DNA of 64,000 nt from Tessaracoccus bendigoensis DSM 12906. Its GTDB lineage: Bacteria > Actinomycetota > Actinomycetes > Propionibacteriales > Propionibacteriaceae. A program made the position numbers and the translations under genes. Location of the stretch: the NCBI RefSeq assembly GCF_900141915.1, contig NZ_FQZG01000017.1:1-64000 (forward strand). The letters run 5' to 3'. The notes below the pieces were generated by a model that saw nothing but the letters and a program-made list of their open reading frames with translations, made no database searches and was not told the DNA's origin. Shown piece by piece: positions 45,102 to 56,762 of the stretch; position 1 is the first letter of the stretch, and the number at the start of each line of letters is the position of its first letter.

Positions 45102-45536
45102 TCAGGTGACTTCGGGGGACGCGGGAAGTGCACGCAAGGTGCGGGTCTGGAAACGGCCTGCTTGGACGGCCCCGGAGACCTCTGCGGTGAAAACCCGCGA
45201 GGTGGCCTCGTCCGTCTGAAGCCTGCGCACCACCTCAGCGAGCCGGTCGACCTGCTGGTTCAACTGGTCGACCTCCGCCTCCAGCGCAAGGATCCGGCTG
45301 ACCCCTTCGAGATTGATGCCCTGCTGCGAGAGGCTCTGCACATGGCGGAGCCTCGCGATGTCACGCAGGGAGTATCGACGGCCCCGCCCGGCCGCCCGCT
45401 GAGGGACGACCAGCCCGAGTCTGTCGTAGCCACGCAGGGTCTGCGCGTGCATGTCTGCCAGCGAGGCGGCCACCGAAACGGGAAACACGGCCGCGTCGGG
45501 ATCGAATGGCTGCAGGTGCTGGCTCATCGCCTTCAC
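45102..45536 (-). CDS. hspR: HspR heat-shock repressor (MerR family)
   Basis: A 144-aa MerR-family repressor. The winged helix reads FPVSVAASLADMHAQTLRGY then DRLGLVVPQR and GRGRRYSLRDIARLRHVQSL; a dimerisation coiled coil follows (ALEAEVDQLNQQVDRLAEVV). HspR binds HAIR operators, with DnaK as co-repressor, so that free DnaK falling during heat stress relieves repression. It begins at a GTG overlapping the dnaJ stop (GTGA) and is the last gene of the dnaK-grpE-dnaJ-hspR operon. Targets visible here are the three HAIR sites upstream of dnaK and the one at clpB. Confidence 0.95.
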   Translation of the reverse strand: MKAMSQHLQPFDPDAAVFPVSVAASLADMHAQTLRGYDRLGLVVPQRAAGRGRRYSLRDIARLRHVQSLSQQGINLEGVSRILALEAEVDQLNQQVDRLAEVVRRLQTDEATSRVFTAEVSGAVQAGRFQTRTLRALPASPEVT

Positions 45537-46702
45537 CCGCCGAACAACGCGATGCGCGGGTTTGCTTCGTGTGCCTTGGCGGCATACTCCTTGAGCGCCG
45601 CCTTCGCGTCTTCGCTGAGGTCCTCGGGAACCTCGACCTTGATTGTGACCAATAGGTCTCCCATGGTCCCGTCGCCCTTTCGGACGCCCTTGCCGCGGAC
45701 CCTCATGGTGCGGCCGTTGGGGGTCGAGGCCGGGATCCGCAGCTTGACCCGCGGCCCGTTCAGGGTCGGGATCTCGATCTCCGCCCCCAGCGACGCCTCG
45801 GCGAACGTAACCGGCACGTCGAGGGTCAGGTTCGTGCCACTCCGTCCGAAGAGCTTGTGCGGCGCGACGTGTACCAGGACGTACAGGTCGCCTGAAGCGC
45901 CGCCGTTCTCACCTGCCGCGCCCTTCCCCTTGAGCCGGATCCGTTGCCCGTCCTGCACCCCGGCCGGGATACGGACCTGCATGGTGTTGGAAGACTTGCC
46001 CCGCCCTGAGCCTTCGCAGACCGGGCAGGGATCGTCGACCAGCAGGCCGCGACCGAGACACTCGACACACGGCTCACTCATCGAGAAGACGCCGCCCGAC
46101 TGCGTGGTGTGCATGCCGGAGCCTTCACAGGTCGGGCAGACGCGGGGCAGGGTTCCGGCCTTCGCACCGGTACCACGGCACGCGCTGCACGGCTCGTCGG
46201 AGACGGTGCGCAATGAAATCGTGGCGCCCTCGGCGGCCTGCTCGAAGCTGATCTTCGCCTCACCTTCGACATCCGCGCCCCGACGTGGGCCACGCTGGGT
46301 GGTGCGTCTGCTTGAGGTGGTGGTTCCGCCCCCTTGGAACAGCCCGCCGAAGATGTCGCCGAGCCCTCCGGCGCCGCCCGCATTCGCGCTGGCGTTGCGG
46401 AACAGGTCCTCGAACCCGGCCCCACCACCGCCGGGCTGGGCGCCACGGTTGAACTTGAAACCGCCACCGAACAGGCTCCTGGCCTCGTCGTACTCCTTGC
46501 GCTTGTCAGCATCGCTGAGCACGGCGTTGGCCTCCGAAGCCTCCTTGAAGCGCGCCTCGGCCGCCTTGTCACCCGGGTTCTGGTCTGGGTGGTTGGCGCG
46601 CGCGATCTTACGGAACGCCTTCTTGATCTCGTCGGACGAAGCGCTCTTGGAGACGCCGAGAATCTTGTAGTAGTCCTTTTCGAGCCAGTCCTTCGTACTC
46701 AC
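45533..46702 (-). CDS. dnaJ: DnaJ co-chaperone (HspR-linked)
   Basis: A 389-aa type I DnaJ that stimulates DnaK ATPase and delivers substrates. The J domain is at 8-75 with HPD in ARANHPDQNPGDKAAE. A Gly/Phe region follows, then four zinc-binding CxxCxGxG-like repeats: CSACRGTGAKAG, CPTCEGSG, CVECLGRG, CPVCEGSG. The C-terminal substrate domains complete it. The GTG at 46702 is preceded by GGAGATGAGCGGGA, and the J domain starts just after it. In Actinobacteria this copy, next to hspR, is the DnaJ1 type. Confidence 0.96.
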   Translation of the reverse strand: MSTKDWLEKDYYKILGVSKSASSDEIKKAFRKIARANHPDQNPGDKAAEARFKEASEANAVLSDADKRKEYDEARSLFGGGFKFNRGAQPGGGGAGFEDLFRNASANAGGAGGLGDIFGGLFQGGGTTTSSRRTTQRGPRRGADVEGEAKISFEQAAEGATISLRTVSDEPCSACRGTGAKAGTLPRVCPTCEGSGMHTTQSGGVFSMSEPCVECLGRGLLVDDPCPVCEGSGRGKSSNTMQVRIPAGVQDGQRIRLKGKGAAGENGGASGDLYVLVHVAPHKLFGRSGTNLTLDVPVTFAEASLGAEIEIPTLNGPRVKLRIPASTPNGRTMRVRGKGVRKGDGTMGDLLVTIKVEVPEDLSEDAKAALKEYAAKAHEANPRIALFGG

Positions 46703-46734
46703 TCCCGCTCATCTCCTTTCAAGGAATCGGGTTT

Positions 46735-49256
<2,522 letters not shown>

Positions 49257-49280
49257 CTCTGCGGCGGCTACGATTGGCGC

Positions 49281-49997
49281 ATGGGCCTGGACATCTACGT
49301 CGGATCGTTGAGCCGCTACTACCTCGGCGACTGGCACAGCGTCGTCGCGCAGGCGGCCCGCGCCGAAGGCATCCAATTCTCAACCGCGCGCCCCGAGGCA
49401 CCGGAATCGCCCGGCGATCCGGCCGACCTGGAGGAGGCGGTGGCTGCGTGGCAGTCCGCGCTCGGGGAGGCGCTCGGGCTCAAGGACCTGTGGGCCGACC
49501 GGGCGAACGCCCCCTATGCCACCGACCAGCCACACTGGCTCGGCTACGGGGCGTTGGTGCTGCTGGCGGCCCACCTGGAGCGGCCGGACCTGGCCGATCC
49601 GTCCGACACCCCGCAGGAGTTCGCCTCCAGCACCGCCGTCGAGGCTGTGAAAGCGGCCGGCAGCGACCTCTACCCCAGCCTGATCGGCGGAGCCGAATGG
49701 TGGCTTCCGGCGCCGGGGGTGTCGGCGACCTTCACTGGCACCACCGTCGACGGCGAGACGGTCGCGATGGCCACGCTCGACCTGCTGGAGCGCGAGTTGG
49801 ACCACCTGCGAGAACGCCTGGGCATCGACGGGGCGGCCTTGACCGAGGCGCTGCTGACGGGTGGGCCCGATCCGGATTCCGCCGATCAGGACCCGAAAGG
49901 GTTCCGGGACGGGTGGGTCGTCTTCGGGCTCGCGGTGTTTCTCGAGCTGACCCGCCAGGCGCAGCGGATGCAGCTGCCGCTGCTTCTCGACTACTGA
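49281..49997 (+). CDS. Hypothetical protein next to dnaK
   Basis: A 238-aa soluble protein that I cannot place in a named family. It opens with MGLDIYVGSLSRYYLGDWHS, a pattern seen at the start of some conserved actinobacterial proteins of unknown role. It continues with helical, tryptophan-rich sequence (WLGYGALVLLAAHLER, GGAEWWLPAPG, FLELTRQAQRMQLPLLLDY). No signal peptide, cysteines or membrane helix. It is divergent from dnaK, and its start lies 24 bp from the outermost HAIR site, so it may also be under HspR control; that would make a stress-response role reasonable to test. Confidence 0.75.
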   Translation: MGLDIYVGSLSRYYLGDWHSVVAQAARAEGIQFSTARPEAPESPGDPADLEEAVAAWQSALGEALGLKDLWADRANAPYATDQPHWLGYGALVLLAAHLERPDLADPSDTPQEFASSTAVEAVKAAGSDLYPSLIGGAEWWLPAPGVSATFTGTTVDGETVAMATLDLLERELDHLRERLGIDGAALTEALLTGGPDPDSADQDPKGFRDGWVVFGLAVFLELTRQAQRMQLPLLLDY

Positions 49998-50009
49998 GCG
50001 CGCCCCCCC

Positions 50010-50633
50010 CTACTTCGCGAGCTTCACCTCGTTGCCGGCCCACCACAGAAAACCCTTGAGCACGAGCGTCCCATTCGACCCGTCGCCCATCGCCTCCCGG
50101 TTGATTTCGTTACCCGCCATGATCGCCAGCGACTGGTCGATCACCCGGACCCCCTCCGGCACGAAGATGTCGCTGCCCGCCATGACGGCATCCAGCGTGA
50201 GTTCGACGATCCGGCCGGGCCCCATGGCGTCGCTCAGGTCGTAGTTGTTGCCGCCCCACCAGGCGAAGTTGCGCAGCTTGCGTGTGCCGGACTCGACCCG
50301 GACATCGCGCCCGGACATGATCGACACGCTGAACCCGGCGTCGGGCGGGGCCGTCTCCGGGACGGCGGCACGCCCTTCCCTCTGGGCGGGGAGATCCTGC
50401 CAGTTGTCGGCCGAGACCCCGAGCGGCGCCAACCCACGCCCCTCCGGGAGGTCGGCCACGACGTCTGGCAGTTGGTCGAGGTACCGGGCGCGCAGGACCT
50501 GCTCTTGACGGTCCTTCATCTCGTTCAGGTCCAGCCGACCCGACTCGTAACCCTGCTGAAGGATGGTCAGATACTGATCCCGTTCGGCGTCGCTGGCCCT
50601 CAGACGGCGTTCTGGAAGGTCTGCCTCGCTCAT
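50010..50633 (-). CDS. DUF1707 protein with LiaF-like C-terminal domain
   Basis: A 207-aa protein. The DUF1707 domain comes first (LRASDAERDQYLTILQQGYE, GRLDLNEMKDRQEQVLRARY). After a linker there is a beta-solenoid-like domain typical of LiaF/DUF2154 proteins: GRDVRVESGTRKLRNFAWWG, IVELTLDAVMAGSDIFVPEG, and a final GTLVLKGFLWWAGNEVKL. No membrane helix is evident. LiaF-type proteins sense cell-envelope stress in other bacteria; here that is only suggested by the fold. A second DUF1707 protein occurs at 24059-24700. Confidence 0.82.
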   Translation of the reverse strand: MSEADLPERRLRASDAERDQYLTILQQGYESGRLDLNEMKDRQEQVLRARYLDQLPDVVADLPEGRGLAPLGVSADNWQDLPAQREGRAAVPETAPPDAGFSVSIMSGRDVRVESGTRKLRNFAWWGGNNYDLSDAMGPGRIVELTLDAVMAGSDIFVPEGVRVIDQSLAIMAGNEINREAMGDGSNGTLVLKGFLWWAGNEVKLAK

Positions 50634-50666
50634 GACCCCGACGCTACCAGGCTCCCGGCAGGGCGA

Positions 50667-51815
50667 TCAGCTGTGCGGCGCCGTCACCTTCCTGGGGGTG
50701 CACTGGTTGAGCAGGACATCCCCCGACAATTCGGGGAACATTGCCGCACACCAGGCCTCCGCATCCTCTCGTGAATACAGCCCACCGGGATCGGCGACGC
50801 TGTGCCACAGATCCCTGCCCTGTTTGCCCCAGTCCTCGCGCCGCAGCATCATGACCGGCACATCCGGGAATCTCGCCGCCAGGTCCTCGTGCATCGCGAG
50901 GATGTCGGTGAAGTAGAAGACGTGTGTCCCGTTGGCCGCAACCTGAAGCGGGTCGGAGATCCCAGGCCGTTTGGCCGAGAGTTCGGCGACCCAGCGCTCG
51001 TCATAGGTCAACGGGAGCCATTGCCTGCGGTAGGCCTCCAGCCTGTCCTCCGCCTGCACCTGATCGGCTCCCCCACCGCCAGCGACGTCGATCCTGACGG
51101 TGCCGTTGTCTTCGGTAAGCCAGAATCTCGACTCGGAGGTGGCGACCTTGCCCGCCGGATCGACCGTGGTCAGGTCGCAGTTGAGGGTGCCGAGGACGCT
51201 GTCGAACCGGCAGCCCGTGACGCTCGCAGAGCTCACGGAGGCCCAGAACTCCGAGAAGGAGGCCCAATCCTCGACGGCCTGGCGGCGGGGTGTCAGGTAC
51301 TCCCAGCCTGCGTCAGGGTCGCCGGCGACGACACTCAGGTACCGGTTGAGCGCGGCGACGGCGGTTTCCTCGTTCAGGCCCTCGGCGCTGGGAGGCCGCG
51401 CGACCGCCGAGGTCGCGCCGGAGGTCGGCTCAACCGTCACGAACACGGTCGAGGTTTCCACCGGCTGAGGCGTCTCCATCGCCGTCTCGGACGGTGGCGG
51501 CGTGGTTACCGGCACCGCAGCCGAGTCACCGGAACCCGTGCCGACGATGTACCAGACGCCGAGGCCCGCCAACACCAGTGCCACACCGCCGATGACCGCC
51601 GCCGCGGTCCAGTTGGTGCGCCGCACCGGTGGCGGGGGCGGGGCGGACTGCGGTGACCAGCTCTCGGTCATCAGGTACGGATCGACCGAGCGTCCCTGCG
51701 CCGGCGGCGTCGAAAGCACGGCGTAGGGGTCGTCACCAACGCTCTGCTGTCTGCGCAGGCAATCGACGCAGAGCGCTGAGCCGTCCGTTGGCCGCCCACA
51801 TGTCTTACAGGTCAT
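50667..51815 (-). CDS. Zinc-ribbon membrane protein with extracytoplasmic domain
   Basis: A 382-aa protein. The N terminus is a small zinc ribbon, CKTCGRPTDGSALCVDC (two CxxC knuckles). A proline-rich stretch and one membrane helix follow (AAVIGGVALVLAGLGVWYIV, about residues 72-92). A Thr/Pro linker leads to an outside domain of about 220 residues that begins like an NTF2-type fold (AVAALNRYLSVVAGDPDAGWEYL). The last part contains Cys residues that may pair (EAWCAAMFPE, LLNQCTPRK). Similar layouts occur in actinobacterial membrane sensors of unknown ligand. Function unknown; it lies downstream of thrC without a clear operon link. Confidence 0.75.
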   Translation of the reverse strand: MTCKTCGRPTDGSALCVDCLRRQQSVGDDPYAVLSTPPAQGRSVDPYLMTESWSPQSAPPPPPVRRTNWTAAAVIGGVALVLAGLGVWYIVGTGSGDSAAVPVTTPPPSETAMETPQPVETSTVFVTVEPTSGATSAVARPPSAEGLNEETAVAALNRYLSVVAGDPDAGWEYLTPRRQAVEDWASFSEFWASVSSASVTGCRFDSVLGTLNCDLTTVDPAGKVATSESRFWLTEDNGTVRIDVAGGGGADQVQAEDRLEAYRRQWLPLTYDERWVAELSAKRPGISDPLQVAANGTHVFYFTDILAMHEDLAARFPDVPVMMLRREDWGKQGRDLWHSVADPGGLYSREDAEAWCAAMFPELSGDVLLNQCTPRKVTAPHS

Positions 51816-51867
51816 CGTTTACCCCCATCGGCATGATCTCACACCCCGCACCTGACAATACGGCGGG

Positions 51868-53280
51868 TCAGTGGCTCTCGATCACTTTGCGGACAGCCTC
51901 GGCGTTGCCCGCTACCTCGACGACGTGACGGGGCAGGTCTTCAATACCTCGGAACCGGTCCGGGACGGGCGGCACGACGCCGATCGCCTCGACGATGGTC
52001 TCCGAGAACTTGACGGGCAGCGCCGTCTCCAACACCACGATGGGCCCGTCGACTCCCGATCGGCGGGCGACATGCACGGCGTCGGCCGTGTGCGGGTCGA
52101 TGACGATGCCGTCTGCCTCGAACACGTGCCTGATCTCGGCGAGCCGGTCCGCATGCGTCGAGGTGCCTGCGACGAAGCCGAACCGATCGGCCAGCCCGTC
52201 AAACTCGGCAGTGGCGCCCAGATCGAACTCGCCCTCGTCGGGGAGCCGCTTCCCGAACAGCTCTGCGACCCGTTGCGGGGCACGTCCGTGCAGGTCGAAG
52301 ACGAAGCGTTCGAAGTTGGACGCCTTCGAGATGTCCATCGACGGCGAACTGGTGGCAAGGGTCTCGGCCGAGCCACGCACCCTGTACCGCCCGGTGCGGA
52401 AGAACTCCTCCAGCACGTTGTTCTCGTTGGTGGCAAGGATCAGCCGGTCGATCGGGAGCCCCATCTCGCGGGCCACGTGGCCTGCCGCGATGTTGCCGAA
52501 GTTGCCGGAAGGGACGGCGAAGCTGACGGGCCCGCCGTCGGAGACCTGCAGCCACGCCGCGAAGTAGTAGACGACCTGCGCCATCAGGCGCGCCCAGTTG
52601 ATCGAGTTGACGGCCCCGAGCCGGTGCCTGGCTTTGAACTCGGCGTCGGCGTTGAGTTCCTTGACGATGTCCTGGCAGTCGTCGAACACCCCGTCCACCG
52701 CGATGTTGATGATCGCCGGGTCCTCGATGCTGAACATCTGAGCCTGCTGGAACGGCGTCATCCTTCCGAGCGGCGACAGCATGAACACCTTCACGCCAGG
52801 CTTTCCACCGAGCGCGTACTCGGCGGCCGAACCCGTGTCGCCGCTGGTGGCGCCGAGGATGGTGATCGTCTGGTCCCGGCGTTGCAGTTCGAAGGCGAAC
52901 AGTTCGCCGAGCAGCTGCATCGCCATGTCTTTGAACGCGGCCGAAGGCCCGTTGCTCAGGTGTGCGAGCCAGAGCCCGTCGGAGAGGCGGGTGACGGGCA
53001 CGACCGCCGGGTCGATGAACTTCCCGGGCTCATAGGCCCGCTGCACGATCCCCCGTAGGTCGGCGTCTGCGATGTCGTCGATGAAGAGTCGGAGCACCTC
53101 GAACGCGAGCGCGGCGTAGCCGTCCTCCGCGAGGAGTGTGCGCCACCGCTCGAGGGTTTCAGCGTCGACCGAGGGATAGGTCTCGGGCACGTAGAGACCA
53201 CCGTCGGAAGACAGCCCCTCCAGCAGGATGTCGCTGAACGACTTTCCGGGCGCGGCGGATCGGGTGGAGACGTAACGCAT
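51868..53280 (-). CDS. thrC: Threonine synthase
   Basis: A 470-aa PLP enzyme converting O-phosphohomoserine to threonine. The cofactor lysine is Lys117 in NGPSAAFKDMAMQLLGELF. Other blocks: MRYVSTRSAAPGKSFSDILL with the long-form N terminus, TILGATSGDTGSAAEYAL, VPSGNFGNIAAGHVAREMGL, and NFERFVFDLHGRAP. This is the long (fungal/proteobacterial-like) form of the enzyme. Together with tdh-kbl elsewhere in the window, both threonine synthesis and breakdown are encoded. It lies 29 bp after an ABC permease gene on the same strand. Confidence 0.95.
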   Translation of the reverse strand: MRYVSTRSAAPGKSFSDILLEGLSSDGGLYVPETYPSVDAETLERWRTLLAEDGYAALAFEVLRLFIDDIADADLRGIVQRAYEPGKFIDPAVVPVTRLSDGLWLAHLSNGPSAAFKDMAMQLLGELFAFELQRRDQTITILGATSGDTGSAAEYALGGKPGVKVFMLSPLGRMTPFQQAQMFSIEDPAIINIAVDGVFDDCQDIVKELNADAEFKARHRLGAVNSINWARLMAQVVYYFAAWLQVSDGGPVSFAVPSGNFGNIAAGHVAREMGLPIDRLILATNENNVLEEFFRTGRYRVRGSAETLATSSPSMDISKASNFERFVFDLHGRAPQRVAELFGKRLPDEGEFDLGATAEFDGLADRFGFVAGTSTHADRLAEIRHVFEADGIVIDPHTADAVHVARRSGVDGPIVVLETALPVKFSETIVEAIGVVPPVPDRFRGIEDLPRHVVEVAGNAEAVRKVIESH

Positions 53281-53309
53281 GGCTGGAGTCTAGGCGGTCG
53301 GGCGCCGAC

Positions 53310-54194
53310 TCATCCCTTCACGTCGCGTCGCTGGAACAGGACCGCTGCCACAGCGAAGAGCGCAATCACCACGAAGAGGTGGTAGACGATCGACTGCCCG
53401 CGGCTGATCACCGTCGTGACCTCCCCCACATAGGGGTCGGTCACGACGACGTTGCCCAGCAGCATGGCTTGCCCGGCGTGGATGGGCAGTAGGTGGAACG
53501 CCCACGACGGGAGGTGGTCGATCCCTGACCAGTCGACGAAGGCGTTGACGATGAGCACCCCCGTCGTGGTGGCCATCGCCAGCGGCGCGCTGGGGATGAT
53601 GAATGCCACGAGCGCGGCGATGATCCCCAGGAACGCCCCGTAGACGACGGCACCGCTCACCACGTCGAGCAGGCCCGGCGCCGTCCCGATCGATTCCAGC
53701 CCGTTGAGGGCGAGGAACCCGGTGATCGTGACCGTGGTCGTCGCGATGACCCCGGCCAGCATCAGCAGAGCCCCGAGCACACCGCAGGCCAGGGTGCGGG
53801 CGACGAGCACCGCGCTCCGGCGCGGGGTGAAGGTGAGTTGCGTGGCCATGGCCCCAGAGGAGAAGTCGGACACGACGTAGGCGACCACCACCATGAAAGC
53901 GATCAGTGCGAGGAAGATCGTGCTCCCCCCGATCCCGTCGCGCACCGCGCGCCCGAAGCTCCACCAGCCCTGCACGTCCGCAAGGGTGCACCCCTGGCAC
54001 TCGCCGACCGCGAGCATGCGGGCGAAGTCGACCTCGGTCAGGAGCTGTTCCCGGGGCGTTGGTTCCCGGATACTGCCAACCCAGAACGAGGGCAACACGA
54101 GCCCGACGAGCATCATGAGGATCAGGCTGCCCCAGGCCCGGCGGCGGTATCGCAACCGTGAGAGTTCGCTGCGCATCAGGTTGGCGAACATCAC
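53310..54194 (-). CDS. ABC-2 type transporter permease
   Basis: A 294-aa membrane protein with six hydrophobic segments, the permease half of the ABC exporter whose ATPase is encoded just upstream with an ATGA overlap. A large outside loop between the first two helices contains a Cys pair (VGECQGCTLADVQGWWS). The remaining helices include LALIAFMVVVAYVVSDFSSG and VYGAFLGIIAALVAFIIPSA. The layout resembles bacitracin or lantibiotic exporters and other ABC-2 transporters; the substrate is unknown. Confidence 0.85.
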   Translation of the reverse strand: MMFANLMRSELSRLRYRRRAWGSLILMMLVGLVLPSFWVGSIREPTPREQLLTEVDFARMLAVGECQGCTLADVQGWWSFGRAVRDGIGGSTIFLALIAFMVVVAYVVSDFSSGAMATQLTFTPRRSAVLVARTLACGVLGALLMLAGVIATTTVTITGFLALNGLESIGTAPGLLDVVSGAVVYGAFLGIIAALVAFIIPSAPLAMATTTGVLIVNAFVDWSGIDHLPSWAFHLLPIHAGQAMLLGNVVVTDPYVGEVTTVISRGQSIVYHLFVVIALFAVAAVLFQRRDVKG

Positions 54195-55201
54195 CGCATC
54201 CGCCCCCGTCGACCTTGGGTGGCTGACAGGTCTGCCCCGGAGGTGAGGTGCAGGAAGACCTGTTCGAGGCTGCGCTTCTCCGTCACGAGTTCCCGGGGCC
54301 AGAGGCCGACCCTTCCCAGCGTCTCGGCGATCCCTGCGGCGTCCGGGATGCGACCGTCGCGGCTCGAGACGCGCAGCCCGGATTCGTCGGCCTCGACACG
54401 CCAGCCGTCGCTCCGGAGCAGGTCGGTCGCCTCCAGCGCCCTGTCGAGGCGAATCCGCACATGCGGGGCACTTTCGAGGAGGAACTCGTCGATCCCACCC
54501 TCCGCGACGACTCTCCCATCCGCGACGATCGACACCGAGTCGGCGATCTGCTCGATCTCCGACAGGATGTGCGACGACACCAGGACCGTTCGGCCCGAAT
54601 CGGCCAGCCCCCGCATCGTGGTGCGGATGTCGTGGATCCCGACGGGGTCGAGCCCGTTGGTCGGTTCGTCGAAGATCAGCACCTCGGGCTGTTTGAGCAG
54701 GGTCGCGGCGATCGCCAGGCGTTGCTTCATGCCCAGCGAGTAGGTGGTGAAATGTCGCTCCGCGTCACCGTCCAGCCCGACCTCGAGCAGCACCTCACTG
54801 ACGCGCCGCGGCGGCGCCCCGATTGACTCGGCCAGGACGACGAGGTTGTTCCTGCCCGACATCCGTGGGGAGAACCTGGGCGACTCGACGATGGCCCCGA
54901 CACGGCCGATCACCCGCGGGAGGTTCCGAGGCACGGGTTCCCCCAGGATGTTCGCCTCACCGCCGTCGGCGCGCACCAGGCCGAGCAGGATGCGGATCGA
55001 GGTCGTCTTGCCCGACCCGTTCGGGCCAAGGAGCCCGTGGACCCCACCGCGCGGCACGTGCAGGTTCAGCCCGCGCAACACCGCACGCCCGGAGTACCGC
55101 TTGACGAGCCCCTCAGCCTGGATCGCCCAACCGCCGGGGCGCTGGTGCCAGGGGAGGCTCGACATGCCCGCAAGGCTAGCCTGCGTCGTCGCGCCTGACA
55201 T
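54191..55201 (-). CDS. ABC transporter ATP-binding protein
   Basis: A 336-aa ATPase of the drug/lantibiotic-exporter type. Walker A is GLLGPNGSGKTTSIRIL, the signature is YSLGMKQRLAIAATLL, Walker B is VLIFDEPTNGLDPVG, and the switch His is VSSHILSEIEQ. The C-terminal 100 residues are the accessory domain common in this group. The ATG at 55201 overlaps the stop of the mannosyltransferase gene (TGATG) and is preceded by AAGGTG; an ATG 36 bp downstream (MSSLPWHQ) is the alternative. It overlaps the permease gene (ATGA), so the three are coupled. Confidence 0.9.
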   Translation of the reverse strand: MSGATTQASLAGMSSLPWHQRPGGWAIQAEGLVKRYSGRAVLRGLNLHVPRGGVHGLLGPNGSGKTTSIRILLGLVRADGGEANILGEPVPRNLPRVIGRVGAIVESPRFSPRMSGRNNLVVLAESIGAPPRRVSEVLLEVGLDGDAERHFTTYSLGMKQRLAIAATLLKQPEVLIFDEPTNGLDPVGIHDIRTTMRGLADSGRTVLVSSHILSEIEQIADSVSIVADGRVVAEGGIDEFLLESAPHVRIRLDRALEATDLLRSDGWRVEADESGLRVSSRDGRIPDAAGIAETLGRVGLWPRELVTEKRSLEQVFLHLTSGADLSATQGRRGRMR

Positions 55202-56643
55202 CACACCTTGGTCCGAAACGGGTCGGCCTCCGGGTCGGACGTCGGCAGCGGGTCGTAACCGCGCCGTGCCATCGCCCGCCAGCAGAGCCACAGTGGGACC
55301 CCGACGATGAACATCGACCAGTAGGGGGGCAGCACATCCTGCAGCGTTGCGAGCAGCGCAAACGCCGCCACCACCACCAGCCACACCCGGTTCAGGGCGG
55401 CCCGGCCGCGCGCGAACGCATACAACGGGATAACCCAGGTCAGGTACCAGGGTTGCAGGGCGGGGCCGGCGACGTTGAAGGCCACCAGAACAGCGATCGC
55501 GAACAGCCACGGCTGGCCGATTCCAGAGCCGCGGGGCCCGAACCGGATCCACACGACCAGGATCACCGCGACGATCAGGATGGTAGAGATTGTGGTGACG
55601 ACCGCGTTGGCCACCGGGAACGAGAACACATGGTGGTAGCGGAGGAAAGAGGCCACCCAAGACAGCGGGGCGTTGCTGGTCGCCTCGATCGGGTTACCGG
55701 CCGTCGGGTTGCGCCAGCCGAGCCCCCGGGGCAGCGACAGGAGCAGGAAGGTGCCGACGGTGACCGCACCGGGCACCGCGGCGGTCGCGATCAGTCGCGG
55801 CCAGCCGTTGCCCTGTCGGATCCGAAGCCCCCAGGCGACCGCGACGACCCCGAGGCCGTAAAGGGCGGCCGACTGTTTGATTCCCATCGCGGTGCCGAGC
55901 AGGACACCTGCCACCAGGAGCCCCCGCCAGCCCTTCCAGCCGAGATCCGTCACGGCCAGGAACGCAGCGACGCCGAGCGCGACCATGAGCGCGTCGTTGT
56001 GTACACCACCGACCAACTGGATCAGCATGATCGGGTTGAGGAGGCCGGCCCACAAGACCAGCCTGGGGTCGAGCCCGAACCTGCGGGCGAGAGCGGGCAG
56101 CACGAGTGCCAGAACGGCCAGGGCCAGGAGGCTCGGGAGCCGCAGCGCGACAAGCGTCCAATACAGGTCACCGCCGGTCATCCGAGCGATCGCCCCGAAA
56201 AGCTCGAGCGAGAGCGACGGGTACACCGAGGTCGTCGTGAACCAGTGCACCCCGACCAGGAGCCCGGGAAGATCGGCGTCGCCCAGCGGCGTCACGTATG
56301 GGTTGAGCCCATGGGCCACCTGCCATCCGGTCGCGGCGTAGGCGTAGGCGTCCCTCGAATGCATGGGCAGGGCGAACAACATCGGCAGGGACCACAGGGT
56401 CGCCGTGAGCACCGGATGCTTCCATCTCGGCCCGAGTTGCCACCACGCCAGCAGCAGCATGCAGACTGCCGGCAGCGTGATCAGGGGCCGCCACCAACTG
56501 GCGCGCACCTCAAGGAAACCGTGAAGGTCGGCCGTGAGGCCGGCGATGATCAGCACCACCGCGAGCAACCCGACGAGCACCCAACACCAGGGACGGGCGG
56601 GTTGCCCGCCGTGGCCGGTCCTGACCCAGGAAGGCAGCTTCAC
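55201..56643 (-). CDS. Polyprenol-phosphate-dependent mannosyltransferase, MptB-like
   Basis: A 480-aa integral membrane protein with about eleven or twelve helices, resembling the actinobacterial alpha-(1->6)-mannosyltransferases MptA/MptB, which use polyprenyl-phosphate mannose to build lipomannan cores. The catalytic acidic residue lies in the first outside loop: MHSRDAYAYAATGWQVAHG followed by LNPYVTPLGD. Later loops include GGVHNDALMVALGVAAFLA and ALQPWYLTWVIPLYAFARGR. Mycolic-acid-free Actinobacteria such as Propionibacteriaceae also carry these enzymes for lipoglycans. First gene of the run leading into the ABC transporter; whether the two act together is unknown. Confidence 0.85.
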   Translation of the reverse strand: MKLPSWVRTGHGGQPARPWCWVLVGLLAVVLIIAGLTADLHGFLEVRASWWRPLITLPAVCMLLLAWWQLGPRWKHPVLTATLWSLPMLFALPMHSRDAYAYAATGWQVAHGLNPYVTPLGDADLPGLLVGVHWFTTTSVYPSLSLELFGAIARMTGGDLYWTLVALRLPSLLALAVLALVLPALARRFGLDPRLVLWAGLLNPIMLIQLVGGVHNDALMVALGVAAFLAVTDLGWKGWRGLLVAGVLLGTAMGIKQSAALYGLGVVAVAWGLRIRQGNGWPRLIATAAVPGAVTVGTFLLLSLPRGLGWRNPTAGNPIEATSNAPLSWVASFLRYHHVFSFPVANAVVTTISTILIVAVILVVWIRFGPRGSGIGQPWLFAIAVLVAFNVAGPALQPWYLTWVIPLYAFARGRAALNRVWLVVVAAFALLATLQDVLPPYWSMFIVGVPLWLCWRAMARRGYDPLPTSDPEADPFRTKV

Positions 56644-56762
56644 GCGTATCCCATCTCTCGGCGCAGAGTGGCCAGCCTAGCGTCAGCATGGGGAGATCGT
56701 GTGATGCCGGGTTAGGCTTGCCCAATGCGAAACGACTCTTCCCCCCTGTCGAGGGCCCACGC

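Noticed and set aside
51420-51445. GGCTCAACCGTC similar to the dispersed repeat
   Set aside because: It lies in frame inside the zinc-ribbon membrane protein gene and lacks the palindromic head; chance similarity.
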